NCBI GenBank assembly: GCA_002897115.2
Contig: BCIH01000002.1
Location: 1,953,960-2,017,959 of the forward strand
Reading direction: 5' to 3'
DNA: 64,000 nt
From: Prototheca cutis
Lineage: Eukaryota > Chlorophyta > Trebouxiophyceae > Chlorellales > Chlorellaceae
Positions 48,886 through 60,124 of the stretch are shown here, in pieces; the stretch's first letter is position 1, and the number at the start of each line of letters is the position of its first letter. The position numbers and the translations under genes were made by a program. The notes under the pieces were generated by a model. It did no database searches, had not been told where the DNA came from, and saw only the letters and a list, made by a program, of their open reading frames with translations.

Positions 48886-49668
48886 TGCGATTATGCCGGT
48901 TTCTCGTTCGGCGCCCTGCTCGACGTCACCTGCAGCTACAAATGGAGGAAGGCCGCGTTTGATGTGTACATGATGAGGTACATGGCCATGGACAAATCCA
49001 TCAAGGATGTCATTGCCTGCACAGGGCACCAGCCCAGCAGGATTGCCGTGTTCATGGGCAATGCCAGCTTCAGGCACAACTCACCCGGTCATCCTCCGAG
49101 CCTGGGGTGGCGCCGCTGGGCCAAGCGCATGCGGGAGGCGCACGGACTGCTGGTGACAGAGGTCGACGAGTTCCGCACGTCGCAGGCGCGCGCTGGGGTG
49201 GTTGCGCACGTGTGGGGGTGTCTTGTGGGTGCGGGGTTGGATGGGTGTGGGCAGTGGGCCGGGCGAGCAGGTGCCTGGGGAGGTTGGAGCGGGCAGGCGC
49301 ACGTGCGCACACAGTGTCCAGGGGCTGCGGGTCACGCCGATCCCAAACGCGCAACGCCGCATATCTGTTCGGCGTGCGAGGCGCATGCGCACCTGGGTGG
49401 ATGCGGCACCGCCCGGAACACGTACGCCGTCCTCGAATGCCACAGCTGTGGCGTGGTGTGGAACCGCGACGTCAACGCCGCGCGCAACATCCGCCACCTG
49501 GGCGAGAGACTGGTCCTGACCGGCAAAAGACCGCCGCCTTTTGATCGCAAAACCGAGCTCGGGGCCCCCCTTTTTGCTGCACATCCCCCGTCTCCCAGGC
49601 GCTCCACCTGGTATGATTTCATCACCAAGATACTCCGCTGGCTCTGGCCTGCGGAACAGCACCATTGA
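48886..49668 (+). mobile_element. TnpB/Fanzor-like RuvC nuclease fragment, copy 2
   Basis: The longest of three related frames, about 260 residues and open from just after a stop at 48880-48882. Seen in order: KWRKAAFDVYMMRYM, VFMGNASFRHNSPGHPP, VTEVDEFRTSQ (the Glu fits RuvC-II), ICSAC and LECHSC zinc-ribbon cysteines, then WNRDVNAARNIRHLGERLVL (the Asp fits RuvC-III). This order is that of TnpB and eukaryotic Fanzor proteins. No RuvC-I Asp or guide-RNA-binding N-terminus is visible, and p115 starts 490 bp upstream on the other strand. The element is therefore probably 5'-truncated, unless further exons exist. A Gly/Trp-rich 45-residue stretch between the DEFRTS and ribbon motifs may be an unspliced intron. 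Confidence 0.65.
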
Positions 49669-50075
49669 ACACGTGCTGTGAGGCCAGGTTTTTTCTGGAT
49701 TACCCTCGCGGACCTCGTGGGGTGCGGCCCAGGGTGTCTGGGATCGTACCCCACCTGACAGCTTGGAGTCAGCTCTTTTCCTGGGGGTTGCGGGAATCCC
49801 CCCTGTCGAGCACACCCCCAACACCCAAGCAGTCAACCAGTTACCATTCCCAACTGCGTTCTGTGCTTTCATTCGGCATGTGCGTGCGAAGGTTTTTACC
49901 GCTGCCTGCGACAGGGGCAGGGCGCCACCATGGAGGTCAGGTAAGTGGGTGCGCGGTGGCAAGTCAAGGGGATCCAAAGGGGACAGGGTGTGCGGGTGGA
50001 GTACAGGGACCTGCGGGTCGGAAAACGGAGCAGGTGGAAAGAAATGAAGGAAGGAAGGGTCATGTGCTGCTGCGT
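49669..50075. other. Intergenic before the NOP56 3' end
   Basis: About 400 bp without a recognised gene. It separates the TnpB-like fragment from the stop codon of NOP56. Confidence 0.5.
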
Positions 50076-51893
50076 TCACGCAGACTTGTCCTTCTTCTTC
50101 TTCTTCTTCGCCTTCTCCTCCGTGACCGGCGCGGTGTCTTCGTCCTCAGCGGCGCGCTTCTTGCTCTTCTTCTTCTCCTTCTTCTCCTTCTCCTTCTTCT
50201 CCGTGGCAGGCGCGGCGGCGTCGGCCTCCTCGTCCGCGGCGGCATCGCCCAGTCCCGCGATGACTTCCTGCATGGCAGTCAGGTTCTTGCTGGGCGCGAC
50301 GCCGTCCTCGTAAAACCGGAGGCGCTCCTCCACCTGCTCCTTCATGCGCGTGCCAAACGCGTCGGTGGCCTGGTCCAGGAAGCAGTCGATGCGCGAGGCG
50401 ATGGAGCACTTGTTGGCCAGGTACCGCGAAATGCGGCCCTTGTTGCGCTGCTTGGCGCGGCCGATGAACGAGGAGTGGAAGATGATGCCGTACTTTGGCG
50501 TGTTGCCCTTGGTCTTGAGCGCACGGAACAGCGCCTTTTCCGCACCCAGGATCTGCACCGTCGACGCCGGGTACTTTGCCAGGTTGGTCAGCGAACCCGC
50601 GTGACTAATCAGCCGTGCGCCCACCAGGTCGCCGATCAGCGCCGCCAGGTTGGGGGCCACCGCGTGCATCTTGTCCGACAGATACGCGCCCAGCTTTTGG
50701 CGGTACTCGGCCAGGGAGATGACGCGGCGAGCAAACGTCTCGATGTTGACCAGGTCAATGGGCGAGATGTCCTGGCCCATGGACATGCGCGCCGCCTCCA
50801 AAACCTCGCGCGCCTTGTCCTCGTCACCGGTGATCTCCGCCAGGGCCGGGAGCTTGTCCTCGCTCAGCGTCGACTTGTCGCCGATCAGCAGCGCCAGCTG
50901 CGCGTACTGGTAGTTGTCATTCACGATTTTGACCAGCTCGGGGAAGTGCCAGCCGTACCACTCGCGCACTCGCATCACAAACGTGTTGACGTCTTTGTCC
51001 AGCGTGTCCAGCAGCGCAATGGCCTGGATGATCATGTTGTCCGCCTTGTGCACGTTGAATTTTACCTTGGCGCGCGAGTACGAGTGCGCAAGGCCCAGCT
51101 GTGCCCGGGCGGCGTCCGCGTCAGACAGACCCTTGATGAAGGTCGCGAAATGAGCGCGCACGCCGCGCAGCAGTTCGCCCACAAACTCATTGCACTCGCA
51201 GGGCACGCCCGTGCCCTCCTGGATCGCAGAACCCAGCTTGGGCTCAGACACGCCAAGCTTGAACTTGGCCGACCCGGCCTTCTTCACCTTGGGCAGGCTC
51301 GCCGTTAAGAAGTTCTTCAGGTCCTCCGTCAACTGTGATTATTATCATGCGGGGGTTGAATTGGTGACATGGTGACAGGCATGTGCTATGTGCACATGCA
51401 TGTGTGTGTGAGGAAGGCCCCTCGTTGCCAGCCGCCGGCTCACCGCTGGCTGGGTGCCACCCACCCTGCAGCCAGCCAGCCTGTCAACCAACCGGCCATG
51501 CATCCCAATTCAACACAGTCCCGGCGATGGAGACAATGAGACGCGACACCACCCGGACGGTTTCCATGTGGGAAAAGCGCGCATGCAGCCGCTGACAATA
51601 CCCACCCCCGACCCGGCACCCCTGGGGGCCCCCGCACCCCTCCAGCTCTGCATCACCAGTGCCGACACGGCAACAAAACACACCTGCGACTCGGACACGG
51701 CGTTAATCTGCTCCAGGGCATTTGCAGCAGAGGCAAATGGACGGAATGCGGTCAGCTTCACGGCCTTGCCGAAGCGGCTGAGGTCGGTGACGGAGGCCTG
51801 GACGGCGTCCACGGATGTCCCAATCTCATCGAGGGCCGTCACCTCAAACAGGGCATAGCCCGAGGCGGCCTCGTACAACAAGAACTGCGTCAT
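50076..51893 (-). CDS. NOP56: Box C/D snoRNP core protein NOP56
   Basis: With fibrillarin, NOP58 and 15.5K/SNU13, forms the snoRNP that 2'-O-methylates rRNA. Two exons, 51893-51684 and 51332-50076 (donor gtgtgt, acceptor cacag, phase 0), give 488 residues. The N-terminal NOP5NT domain begins [18 protein letters not shown]. The coiled-coil/NOSIC region includes [20 protein letters not shown] and [18 protein letters not shown]. The Nop domain includes [20 protein letters not shown] and [20 protein letters not shown]. The tail is Lys/Glu-rich ([15 protein letters not shown] and [10 protein letters not shown]), as usual for a nucleolar protein. QVEERL followed by the KNLTAMQ segment favours NOP56 over NOP58. 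Confidence 0.97.
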
Positions 51894-52130
51894 GGTGACG
51901 AAATACTTCCTACTGCTGGCATGCAGGCGGTGGGAGGCGAGCATATGCTGCAGCCTTGCATGCCACCCCCCCGGCCAGGACCGCCGCTGGGGATGGCGGG
52001 ATGGGCCAGGGGAGCACCCAGGGCGCGAAATATCCATGATGGAGCACTCGCACAGGGCACAGCACCCTGGCCCAGCTCATTCATGCAAATATTACCCATT
52101 CGTTATCCTGCATCGAATTGATATTCCAGC
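51894..52130. promoter_or_regulatory. 237-bp bidirectional promoter of NOP56 and RRP9
   Basis: The only sequence between two divergent start codons. It must hold both 5' UTRs and transcription starts, so a shared promoter is the simplest reading. No canonical TATA element was identified. Confidence 0.65.
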
Positions 52131-54213
52131 ATGGCGCGAGGAGGGCGTCCTAGGGGCGGGGCGCCCAAGGGCACCAAGCGCAAGCAGCAGGACGATTTCT
52201 TTGAGGCCGAGGAGGCCGCCGATTTCTTCGATGAGGCCCAGGACAGCGGGGCTGAGGATGCGGGTGAGGAAGAACGCGATGTCGAGGACCGTGAGGAGCA
52301 AGAGACGGCGGAGCAGAAGCGCCTGAGGCTGGGTGAGTGAGTGGTTGCTGTGGATGGTGGGGCTGTGCTCCAGTGTGTTGTCTTGCCTGGAACAGTCTCT
52401 GATTTCCTGAGTCGGCTGCGTACCTGTGTCCATAATGGAGTTCCTAGGCGGCGGCAGGGATGCCAGTGCATGTTTCGTGCTGCCAGCCATTGCAAGCTAT
52501 GGGGAGCCCTGGCATAGGGGTCTGCCTGTTCCGCCGGCTCCCCCCTCACATCCCCCACGCCAGCACGCCACTCCATCCCACAAACAAAACACCCCCCACC
52601 CCATTTTTACAGCCAAGGAGTACCTGACGACGATTCGGGGCCTGGAGGCCGCGGCGCGTGGCGGCGACGAGGAGGGGGAGGACGAGCAAGGTGCAGAAGA
52701 GAGTCTGGATGATGCCGTCGCCCGGCGGCTGCGCCAGGACACGGCCGAGGCCATGGGCTGGGGCCAGCGGCGCCTGGCGGCCCGCGTCGTCGTGCCTGCT
52801 GCCGATGTGCGGACGATACCAGGCCAGTCGCTGCGCCGGGGTCATGCGGCCTCGGCCACGGCCCTGGCATTGACTGCCGACGACCGGCTGGTCTTTTCGG
52901 TCGGGAAGGACGGCGCGCTCATCCGCCATGACGTCGAGGCCGGCACGCGTGAGCGCCTGGCCAGCGGTGCAGCTGCTGGCAGCAGCGGCGGGAGCGGGAG
53001 CACGGGCGCAGCGTACTGGATTGCGCCCGCGGCGCGGCAGACAGCGGCCCAGGCTCTGCTGGCGTGTGCCGTGTCGTCCGACGGTGTCTACGTGGCGGCA
53101 GGCGGCGGTGACCGCAGCGTGCACGTCTGGGACGTGCGCGTCGGTGGGGGCCCGATCAAATCGTTCCCGGGGCACAAGGACACAGTCACATCGCTGGCCT
53201 TTCGCTCGGGGACACACGAGCTTTTCTCGGGGTCGAAAGACCGGTCGGTCAAAATCTGGAGCCTGGATGACCTGGCCTACATCGACACCCTGTTTGGTCA
53301 CCAGGCAGAGGTACGCAGGGTTTGATGCCCTGGCCTCATCAACCAAACGCAAAAAGGAAACCCACCACGAAATGATGATGAAATCAACACAGAAAATCCC
53401 ACCTGCAAGCCCTCAAGCAGCAAACCAGCCAAGCACCACAGGTTCTGGGTCTGTCTGCGCTGCGAGCAGAGCGTGTGGTGTCGTGCGGCGGCGACCGGAC
53501 GTGTCGGCTGTGGAAGGTGCCCGAGGAGAGCCAGCTCATCCTTCGCGGCAGCCACCCCGTGATCGAGTGCTGTGCCATGACGCGCGGCGGCGAATGGGTC
53601 TCTGGCGCGGCTGACGGAACCGTCAACTTGTGGACTGCGGCACGAAAGAAGCCCATCGCCACAGTGAAACAGGCGCACACTACCGACCCGGCCGCCACTG
53701 CGGTCGGCAGTGTCGGCGGGCACACCGCCGCCGGCGTCCTGTCCGTCGCCGTCTGCCCCTCCTCCGACCTCGTGGTGAGCACCTTTTTTTCCTTGGGTGA
53801 TGATGGACGCTGTTGATGCCCTGTTCTTGGTTTCCTTGGTGGGCTTGTACCCTTTTTACGGGTCCTTGGGGTTGGGAAACAAATTCGTTAGAGAGGGCAG
53901 CGATGCATGCCCGAACCCCACCAACCCCCCTCCCGCAACCAAAATTATATAGGCGACGGGTGCTGGGGACGGTGCTGTGCGGCTTTGGGGATTGGAGCTG
54001 GGCCAGGGGGGGAGCAAGGGGCTGGAGGCGCTGGGATCCCTGCCAGCACGGGGATTTGTCAACGGTCTGGCAGTCGCACGCAGCGCGCGTTTCGTGGCGG
54101 CTGCACTGGGTCAGGAGCCGCGGTTGGGCCGCTGGGCCCGTGACGGCCGGGCCCGTAACGGTGTTGCCATTCTGCCACTGACACTGGCCGAAGAAGAAAC
54201 CGAGAACGAATGA
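52131..54213 (+). CDS. RRP9: U3 snoRNP-specific WD40 protein RRP9 (U3-55K)
   Basis: Binds the box B/C motif of U3 snoRNA and is needed for early pre-rRNA cleavage. Exons 52131-52332, 52613-53310, 53442-53774 and 53953-54213, all in phase, give 497 residues. A basic then acidic N-terminus (MARGGRPRGGAPKGTKRK, EEAADFF) precedes QKRLRLAKEYLTTI. WD40 blades include DRSVHVWDV, FPGHKDTVTSLAFRSGTHEL, DRSVKIWSLDDLAYIDTLFG, WKVPEESQLILRG and VSGAADGTVNLWTAARKKP. The C-terminus GQEPRLGRWARDGRARNGVA matches the RRP9 signature GQEHRLGRW. It is head-to-head with NOP56. Confidence 0.97.
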
Positions 54214-54900
54214 ATGCCGTTTTTTCTGCGGGGAGACAGGTTGGGCACTTGGAGTTTGGCCGCCCACCTGAGGTGCCTGGCCACATGCCGACTGTTGAGT
54301 GCCACATGGGTGTAACGATGGCCTGTCTCCCTATTGTAACATTGGGCTTCCCCAACCCCACTTGTCATCCCTCGAAGAGAAATGTGAAGTCCTAAGCGAA
54401 ACTGTCCATGTCATCACCAACCCCGGCGGGCACCAGTGCATCTCGTCACAGAAGGGGTTGGTTCCCAGTATCAGCAAGGGGCATGCCACGAGAGGGCCTC
54501 CGTGGGCATACAAAAGCGGGAAAGCAAAACAAAGGGAGCCCACAGTTCTTTCTTTCCAGTGTAGCGGGGAGGTGAGGCCCCGGAAAGTGACACGAACACA
54601 CACACACACACCCACACACACACACACACACACACCTCTGTTTTGTGGCGCAGCCACTGGCAGGGCAAGGGGGCTGCAGTACAAGCGTCAGGTAGAGGCA
54701 GGGCCCGGCCTTTAGGCCGCCTCAAACACAAAAAGAATAGTAATTCGCATGGGATTGCCAGTGCCCGATTGCGCCGGCGGCCGCAGAGGCGTCGGTATCT
54801 CAGTGGGCAGCTGCCAACCGCAATCTCCCGAGCTGCCGCACTCGTGTGGTGAGTTCACGCATGCAATGTCCTCGCATGTGCAATTTCCAGCCAGACATTC
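54214..54900. other. Convergent 3' flanks of RRP9 and VMP1
   Basis: About 690 bp with a (CA)n run at about 54597-54634 and no recognised gene. Confidence 0.55.
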
Positions 54901-55795
54901 CTAATCCCTACCCTCGAGAAGTGCAGCATCACAGAGCTTGCTGTCCACCAGGCGGTGAAGCTTGGCCCGGTCAGTCTCGGCGGCATGCGCCTGGGCCAGC
55001 TGTTCCACCACGCCACGCAGGAAGCTGGCGAGAAGCAGCGCGGTCAGGGCGCCCCACGGCGTGGGCAGCAGCCGCCGCACTTCGCGCACCAGACCCGCTG
55101 GGGTCCGAAGGCTCGCCGCCCACCGAACCGCCCGTGTCCTACATATGGGCAAAGTCCAGGTGCTCGCTCCTGCCTCATTCATTCGTGCCGCATCCACAGC
55201 ACCATCAATCCGTTAACATTTCAAGACCCCCCCCCCCCCCCAAAAAAAAAAAAAAAGAAAAAAGCAATTCAACCGTCCGACCAGCTCGCACACCTGGCAT
55301 CCCGGAGGTGGCCGCGTGCACCTGCCTTGGCAGCCGCCCTTAATGCAATCCCCTCTTGGAATTCGGCGATTCGGGCATTGACGGCCTGGTGCAGCAGCGC
55401 GGCCGGGTGGGGACCCTGGATGAGCCCACCGAGCACAGCCGGCAGGCGGACGCCCTCCAGCGCGCCAAACAGGCGCTCACGTGTCGGGCGCCGGAAGAGC
55501 ATGACGAAGAATGCCGTCTGCCCCACGATCTTGATCACACCCTTGCCCAGCAGGGTAGCGCCAAAAAACTCCCAGAATGGCATCAAAAAATGGCCACAGG
55601 TGATGCCGCACAGATCAAATGCTGCATTGGGGTACGCGGCCAGCAGCAGGATGCCCCAAAAGCCGTGCCGCCGAATGAACCGCAGCATCCAGCCCTTCAT
55701 CGCCGCTACAAGAGTTCCTGCGGGGTCAGCCCACAGCTGGGACATCAGGGGCGTCGCAGGAGTTGCAGCGGCAAGAGGGGTTTCTGCAGATGGGC

Positions 55796-55826
<31 letters not shown>

Positions 55827-56800
55827 TTCTTCCGCAGCAAAGGACGGTCTCTTTTCTGCGCCATCAACCATCTGCTTGGCATCAACTCCATCGGCGACTG
55901 CTCCGTCGGCGACGGCAGCGCGAGACTTGCCAGCGTTGGGCCCACAACTACCACTGTCACCATCGTCATCGCTGCTGCCATCATCACCGCCTCCCGCATC
56001 ATCAACGGCTGCGCTTTCAGCCATAAGCTCTCCCAGTGCAGCTTCCACCTCCGCGTTGCGAAGGCCGAGCTGTGCGGCATGGTAGGCGATGGCGTAGGGG
56101 GGGACCTCCCCCAGCGCGGTGCCCGCGCCCCACAGCATGCACGTTCCAACGACCTTGGCAAACACAGCCCAAAAGGTGACATTGCCGGCGGGCGCATCGC
56201 CACAGGAGAAGCCCTCGGCGCGATACCACACGTCGCGATGCGAGGCAAAGCGCAGATGCCCACAGCGCTCGGCCGCCAAGCAGACCTTGAGGATGTGGGG
56301 GAACAGGAACAGCAGACCCGAGTGCATACCCGTGCCCAGGCCGATGGAAGAAAGGACTCCCAAGCCCAGCCACCAGACGGCCCATGCCACCCATGCCTCG
56401 CCGTGCTCCAGGGGGCCGTCGGCTGCCCCAGACAGTCGCAGCCCGGCGTACAGCGTGGCCAAGGGCAGGCCCACCCACCACACTGCACGGTGTCGGGCCA
56501 GCCATGCCAGGCAACGCCACGAGCCCTGGGCAACCGCGGCGCCAAAGACCCGCAGGGTGCGCCAGGGGGACTGGGTCAGGGTCAGCCGCTCCCGCTCCGA
56601 GGCCATGCGCTGGCGGACCTGTGGTGGAGTGGAAGGAGCACGGGTCACTTGTATGTCTGTGGCAGGGGGCATGCCGCCATAGTCATGCTGGCAAAGCATG
56701 CCGACGAGTCCCCCAGGGGGCCCAGGCTCCCGACCTGGTCGATCGCCAACTGGTCCTCGGCCGACAGGCGCGACATCGCCTCCTGCAATGCGCCACTCAT
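54901..56800 (-). CDS. VMP1: VMP1 / KMS1-type ER membrane protein
   Basis: DedA/VTT-superfamily ER scramblase needed for autophagosome formation and early secretion; plant homologues are KMS1 and KMS2. Three exons, 56800-56735, 56618-55294 and 55138-54901, give 542 residues. Seen in order: MSGALQEAMSRLSAEDQ, a basic segment with QSPWRTLR, hydrophobic helices, GLGVLSSIGLGTGMHSGLLF, CMLWGAGTALGEVPPYAIAY, a variable insert, then FDLCGITCGHFLMPFWEFFG and the final hydrophobic helix TALLLASFLRGVVEQLAQ. The insert (about residues 215-300) is acidic and Ala-rich, with runs such as DDGSSDDDGDS and nine Ala, and is far longer than in animals. Both introns are GT-AG. A long plus-strand frame opposite this gene is a shadow. 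Confidence 0.94.
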
Positions 56801-57292
56801 TTTGTCCAGGTTATGGATCACGTATGACTACTGGAGCTACGCCCCGCGGATCGTCCTGGTAGCCGCGAGGCCCTGCGTGTCACTGGTGTGGGGGACACGG
56901 GCCGGGGGCGAGGGGTCCAGTGTATGCGCCGTCAGCGGGGCTCTCGTCTCGCTTCGATACCTGTATCCTGATCGAAATGCACACACAATATGGTGGAGAT
57001 GTATGCCTGCCGGAAGACGACGCGTTTATCCGGGGGATGGGTCACGATCGCATGAAGCTCCTTGCCGCTTTGAACATGCGGGAGGTGTCAACGCCAATAT
57101 GCGGAAACCCTAGTGCAGCATAGTTTCCCACTCCCATTGGCATCTCACGCCAGCCAGCCAGGCACCACCACATTCAGAATCATTCCATCCAATTTGTCTG
57201 TCTTTCCCCAGACTCTGTTCCGAATACAGGCGGCCTGCCGTCTTCTCCGTTGTTACCGTTCGTCAAGGCATGCCAACTCACGAGGCGCTGGC
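56801..57292. other. VMP1 promoter and translocator 3' flank
   Basis: About 490 bp without a recognised gene. Confidence 0.5.
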
Positions 57293-60124
57293 TCAGCACA
57301 TACCCACCAGCTTCCACCATGGGAAGCCCACCAGGCCCCACGTGAGCAGCGAGGCGACTGCCATGATGCCCCCGTAGATGAACACCTCCTTGAGCTCCAG
57401 GTAGCCTGAGGTGGGTGTGGTGGGAATGACATTCTGCGCGTGCGCTCGTGCCCCAGACATGTTCGAGGCCCGGCCCCGGAAGCCGTATCCACTGCGTGCC
57501 CACAAACTGGTTACAATTACAATCCGCCATGGCACTAACGATAACAACGACCACAAAGCAAACGAACCCCCCAACAGCGGCACTCACCGGTCCCGTAGTA
57601 CACCGCGCCCTGGCCCGAGCCAAAGTGGGTGATGCCGCCAAAAAGATTGGACATGAAGCCCAGGGCCAGGGCTCCCAGGTGCGTGGGGACACCCGCCACC
57701 TTCATCATGCCCAGGAACGCGACGTACAGGGCGCCGACGTGTGCGGTCTGGCTGGCGAAAACGTAGTGCAGCACAAAGTACACGCCGTTCAACAGGCAAA
57801 AGGCGGCGGGCCAGGACAGGTTTGCGGCCACCAGCTTCTGGCCCACCAGCCCCGCAAAGTGCGAGATGATGCCAAAGTTGTTCAGCTGACCAGACATGCC
57901 CACGAGGACTGCATGGATGCGGGTGTGTGAGGAGGTGGATGGATGCATGGAATTGAGAGATTTTTTCCCTGGTTTCTTTTGTTTGGTTTCCTTCTTGTTT
58001 TTGTTTGCATTCGTGCGGCCAAGGACCAACCATCGCACCTGCAAACCAGAAGAGTGTGTCCCAGGCGGCGGGGTGGCCGATACAGTCAGCCCAGGTCAGC
58101 ACACCCGTCGCCAGCAGCGCACACAAGCCCAGCATGGCTGTCGTGACAGCACTGATTCCCAGCTGGTCGCCCGCCACCTGGCGCAGGTTTTTGCAGTTGT
58201 CGGGGAGTCAAGTGTGAGAGGTAGGTCATGCGCATGCCCTGGACTGTGCATGCATGTGCAGCAGCAGTGCGGCACGTGGCCAGCCGCAGACCCTGCACCG
58301 CATCAGAAGTATACCCCCCCCATACACGGGAAGAAACAAAAAACTCGCTTACCCAGAGGAGCACTGCGGCGCCCATGGTGGACAACATGATGCGCTCATT
58401 CCGGGACATGGGGCCCATCTCCTTGAGCTTGGCCTCCGCCAGCTGTGAAGGGTGTGAGGAGGGACAGCTGTGGCTAGGGTTGTTCCGGACAGAACACCGG
58501 TAGGCACCCATTGACACGCATGCAGAGCTCAAGCAAGCACAACTAACATCACATGCACCGCCCCCCAGCAGCGCCCATCCACACCGCGGGGGCCTCGGGC
58601 GTGGACTTGATGGTGGGTGGGTAGAGGATGTACATGACCAGGGGAGTGAGAATAAGGCCCACCAATGCCGGCCCTGCCGCCGTCTGTGTGTGTTGTTGCG
58701 AGCAGTGCTGTGTTTAGGCACGTATTTCTCGTCATGTGTGGTCATGTGAGCGTGATGCTATTGCCCTCGGAACCTTTCCCTCCCACCACCACACAATTCC
58801 ATGCCTTGAACCAGGTGGTCCATGCGGCGGGGATAGTCACGCCAAATTCGCTGGCGAGCTTCATGGCCAACAGGTTTTGGGCGGCCGCTGTGAGGAACAG
58901 GGCCGAGGAGTGGCCCGAACCCTGCAGCTGCGACATCATCAGGTAGCTGCCCAAGTTGCGCCGCGATGGGTGGTCTACAGTGTGTTTTGGGCCGGTTGTT
59001 GGCTGGGTATGAGGATGCTTATGATCAAGTCATTTCGATAGTAGCTCATGTTTGGACAGCACCTTCTGTTGGTGAGACAATCCCACACAACCACTTCCCC
59101 ATGAGAACACATGAAAAGAGGCCCCAACGACATACTGGGCAGGCTGCCGGCTTCCTGGGAGAGCGAGCTGATGATGGGCATGAAGATGCCGCCGGCGCGC
59201 GCGGTAGTGGAGGGCATGGCAGGAGCGATCAGCGTCTCAGCCGCCGTCAGACCATACGAAAGTCCCAGCGTAGATTTGCCTGCCGGGATTATTTGTCGTG
59301 GAACGAACGTGTCTCTTTTGTTGCAATTTCCAAGAGGATCATTCGTCACGCATCCCCCGGGGCCATGGGAAGGCATTGATCCTTGAACAGCAAGCCAGAA
59401 AACCAAGCCACCAGCAACCACCGTGCACTCACCAAAGTACTTGACAAAGATGGTGGCGACACGCTGGCCCAGGCCAGTTTTCTGGAAGCCCTGCATGACA
59501 CAGTGTGTGTGTGTGTGTGCGAGTGTGTTTGGGGGGGGGGGGATGGGTGATGGCAGGCACAGTTCTCGTGGGGTCACCAAAGAGCAAACACCATTATGGA
59601 GAACCAAACTTTAATCCCAGCAAATCCAGCCATTCATTGCCCAGTCCATTCCTCCACAAAAGAATTAAAAAGGCTTGCCTTGGCAAAGAAGAAAGAAACG
59701 ACGATGAGCCAGATAGCATCGTTAGTAAAGGCGGAAAAGGCTTGGGCAAACGTGAGCGTCCGGGTCAGGATGGTCGCCGTGACCCCAAGGAACGCCCAGG
59801 CTCCCACGGGCAGCGGCTCCAACACCAGACCTGAAAGGAGCGCAGTGTTGGGGGTGGAACATGGGTCTCAGACACAGGGCGCCGACTGCAGGACGACTAC
59901 TACTACTACTACTGTGCGGTGGTGCTTGGGCCAGCGCTACAACTCTTGTCCCCACCCCACACCCCCAGGTCCAACCACTCAACACCAGCCGAACCTGCGA
60001 TGGTACTAACAAAGATAGACAGTAGCGTCCATGCCTGGACCGAGACCTCTGGTGGGATGGGAACCAAATACCGGATGGCCAGACCGATGCCAACCGAGAG
60101 CACGAGCGGCACCGGCTTGGCACC
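57293..60124 (-). CDS. Plastid 2-oxoglutarate/malate translocator (DiT1/DASS family), N-terminus unresolved
   Basis: Inner-envelope antiporter linking plastid ammonia assimilation and photorespiration to the cytosol. Ten exons on the minus strand: 60124-59995, 59830-59679, 59490-59433, 59279-59136, 58974-58805, 58683-58585, 58442-58353, 58177-58039, 57908-57588 and 57405-57293. They close in phase for 471 residues of mature protein. Conserved stretches are GAKPVPLVLSVGIGLAIRYL, LEPLPVGAWAFLGV, FSAFTNDAIWLIVVSFFFAK, KTGLGQRVA, APAMPSTTARAGGIFMPI, EMGPMSRNERI and LSNLFGG-type LGFMSNLFGGITHFGSGQ. It ends FPWWKLVGMC. The transit-peptide exon upstream of 60124 was not identified. Introns after 59679 and 58805 have GC donors (AAG|GCAAGC, AAG|GCATGG). 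A dicarboxylate (DiT2-like) substrate range cannot be excluded. Confidence 0.93.

Noticed and set aside
49665..51308. 547-codon plus-strand open frame opposite NOP56
   Set aside because: It is a shadow of the large NOP56 exon. Its Leu and Arg runs are the complement of the Lys-rich tail.
51333..51683. Intronic box C/D snoRNA in the NOP56 intron, as in vertebrates
   Set aside because: Only a weak C-box-like GTGATGC was seen on the sense strand, without a paired D box CTGA at suitable spacing.
55356..57113. 585-codon plus-strand open frame opposite VMP1
   Set aside because: It is the complement of the long VMP1 exon, with no family resemblance.
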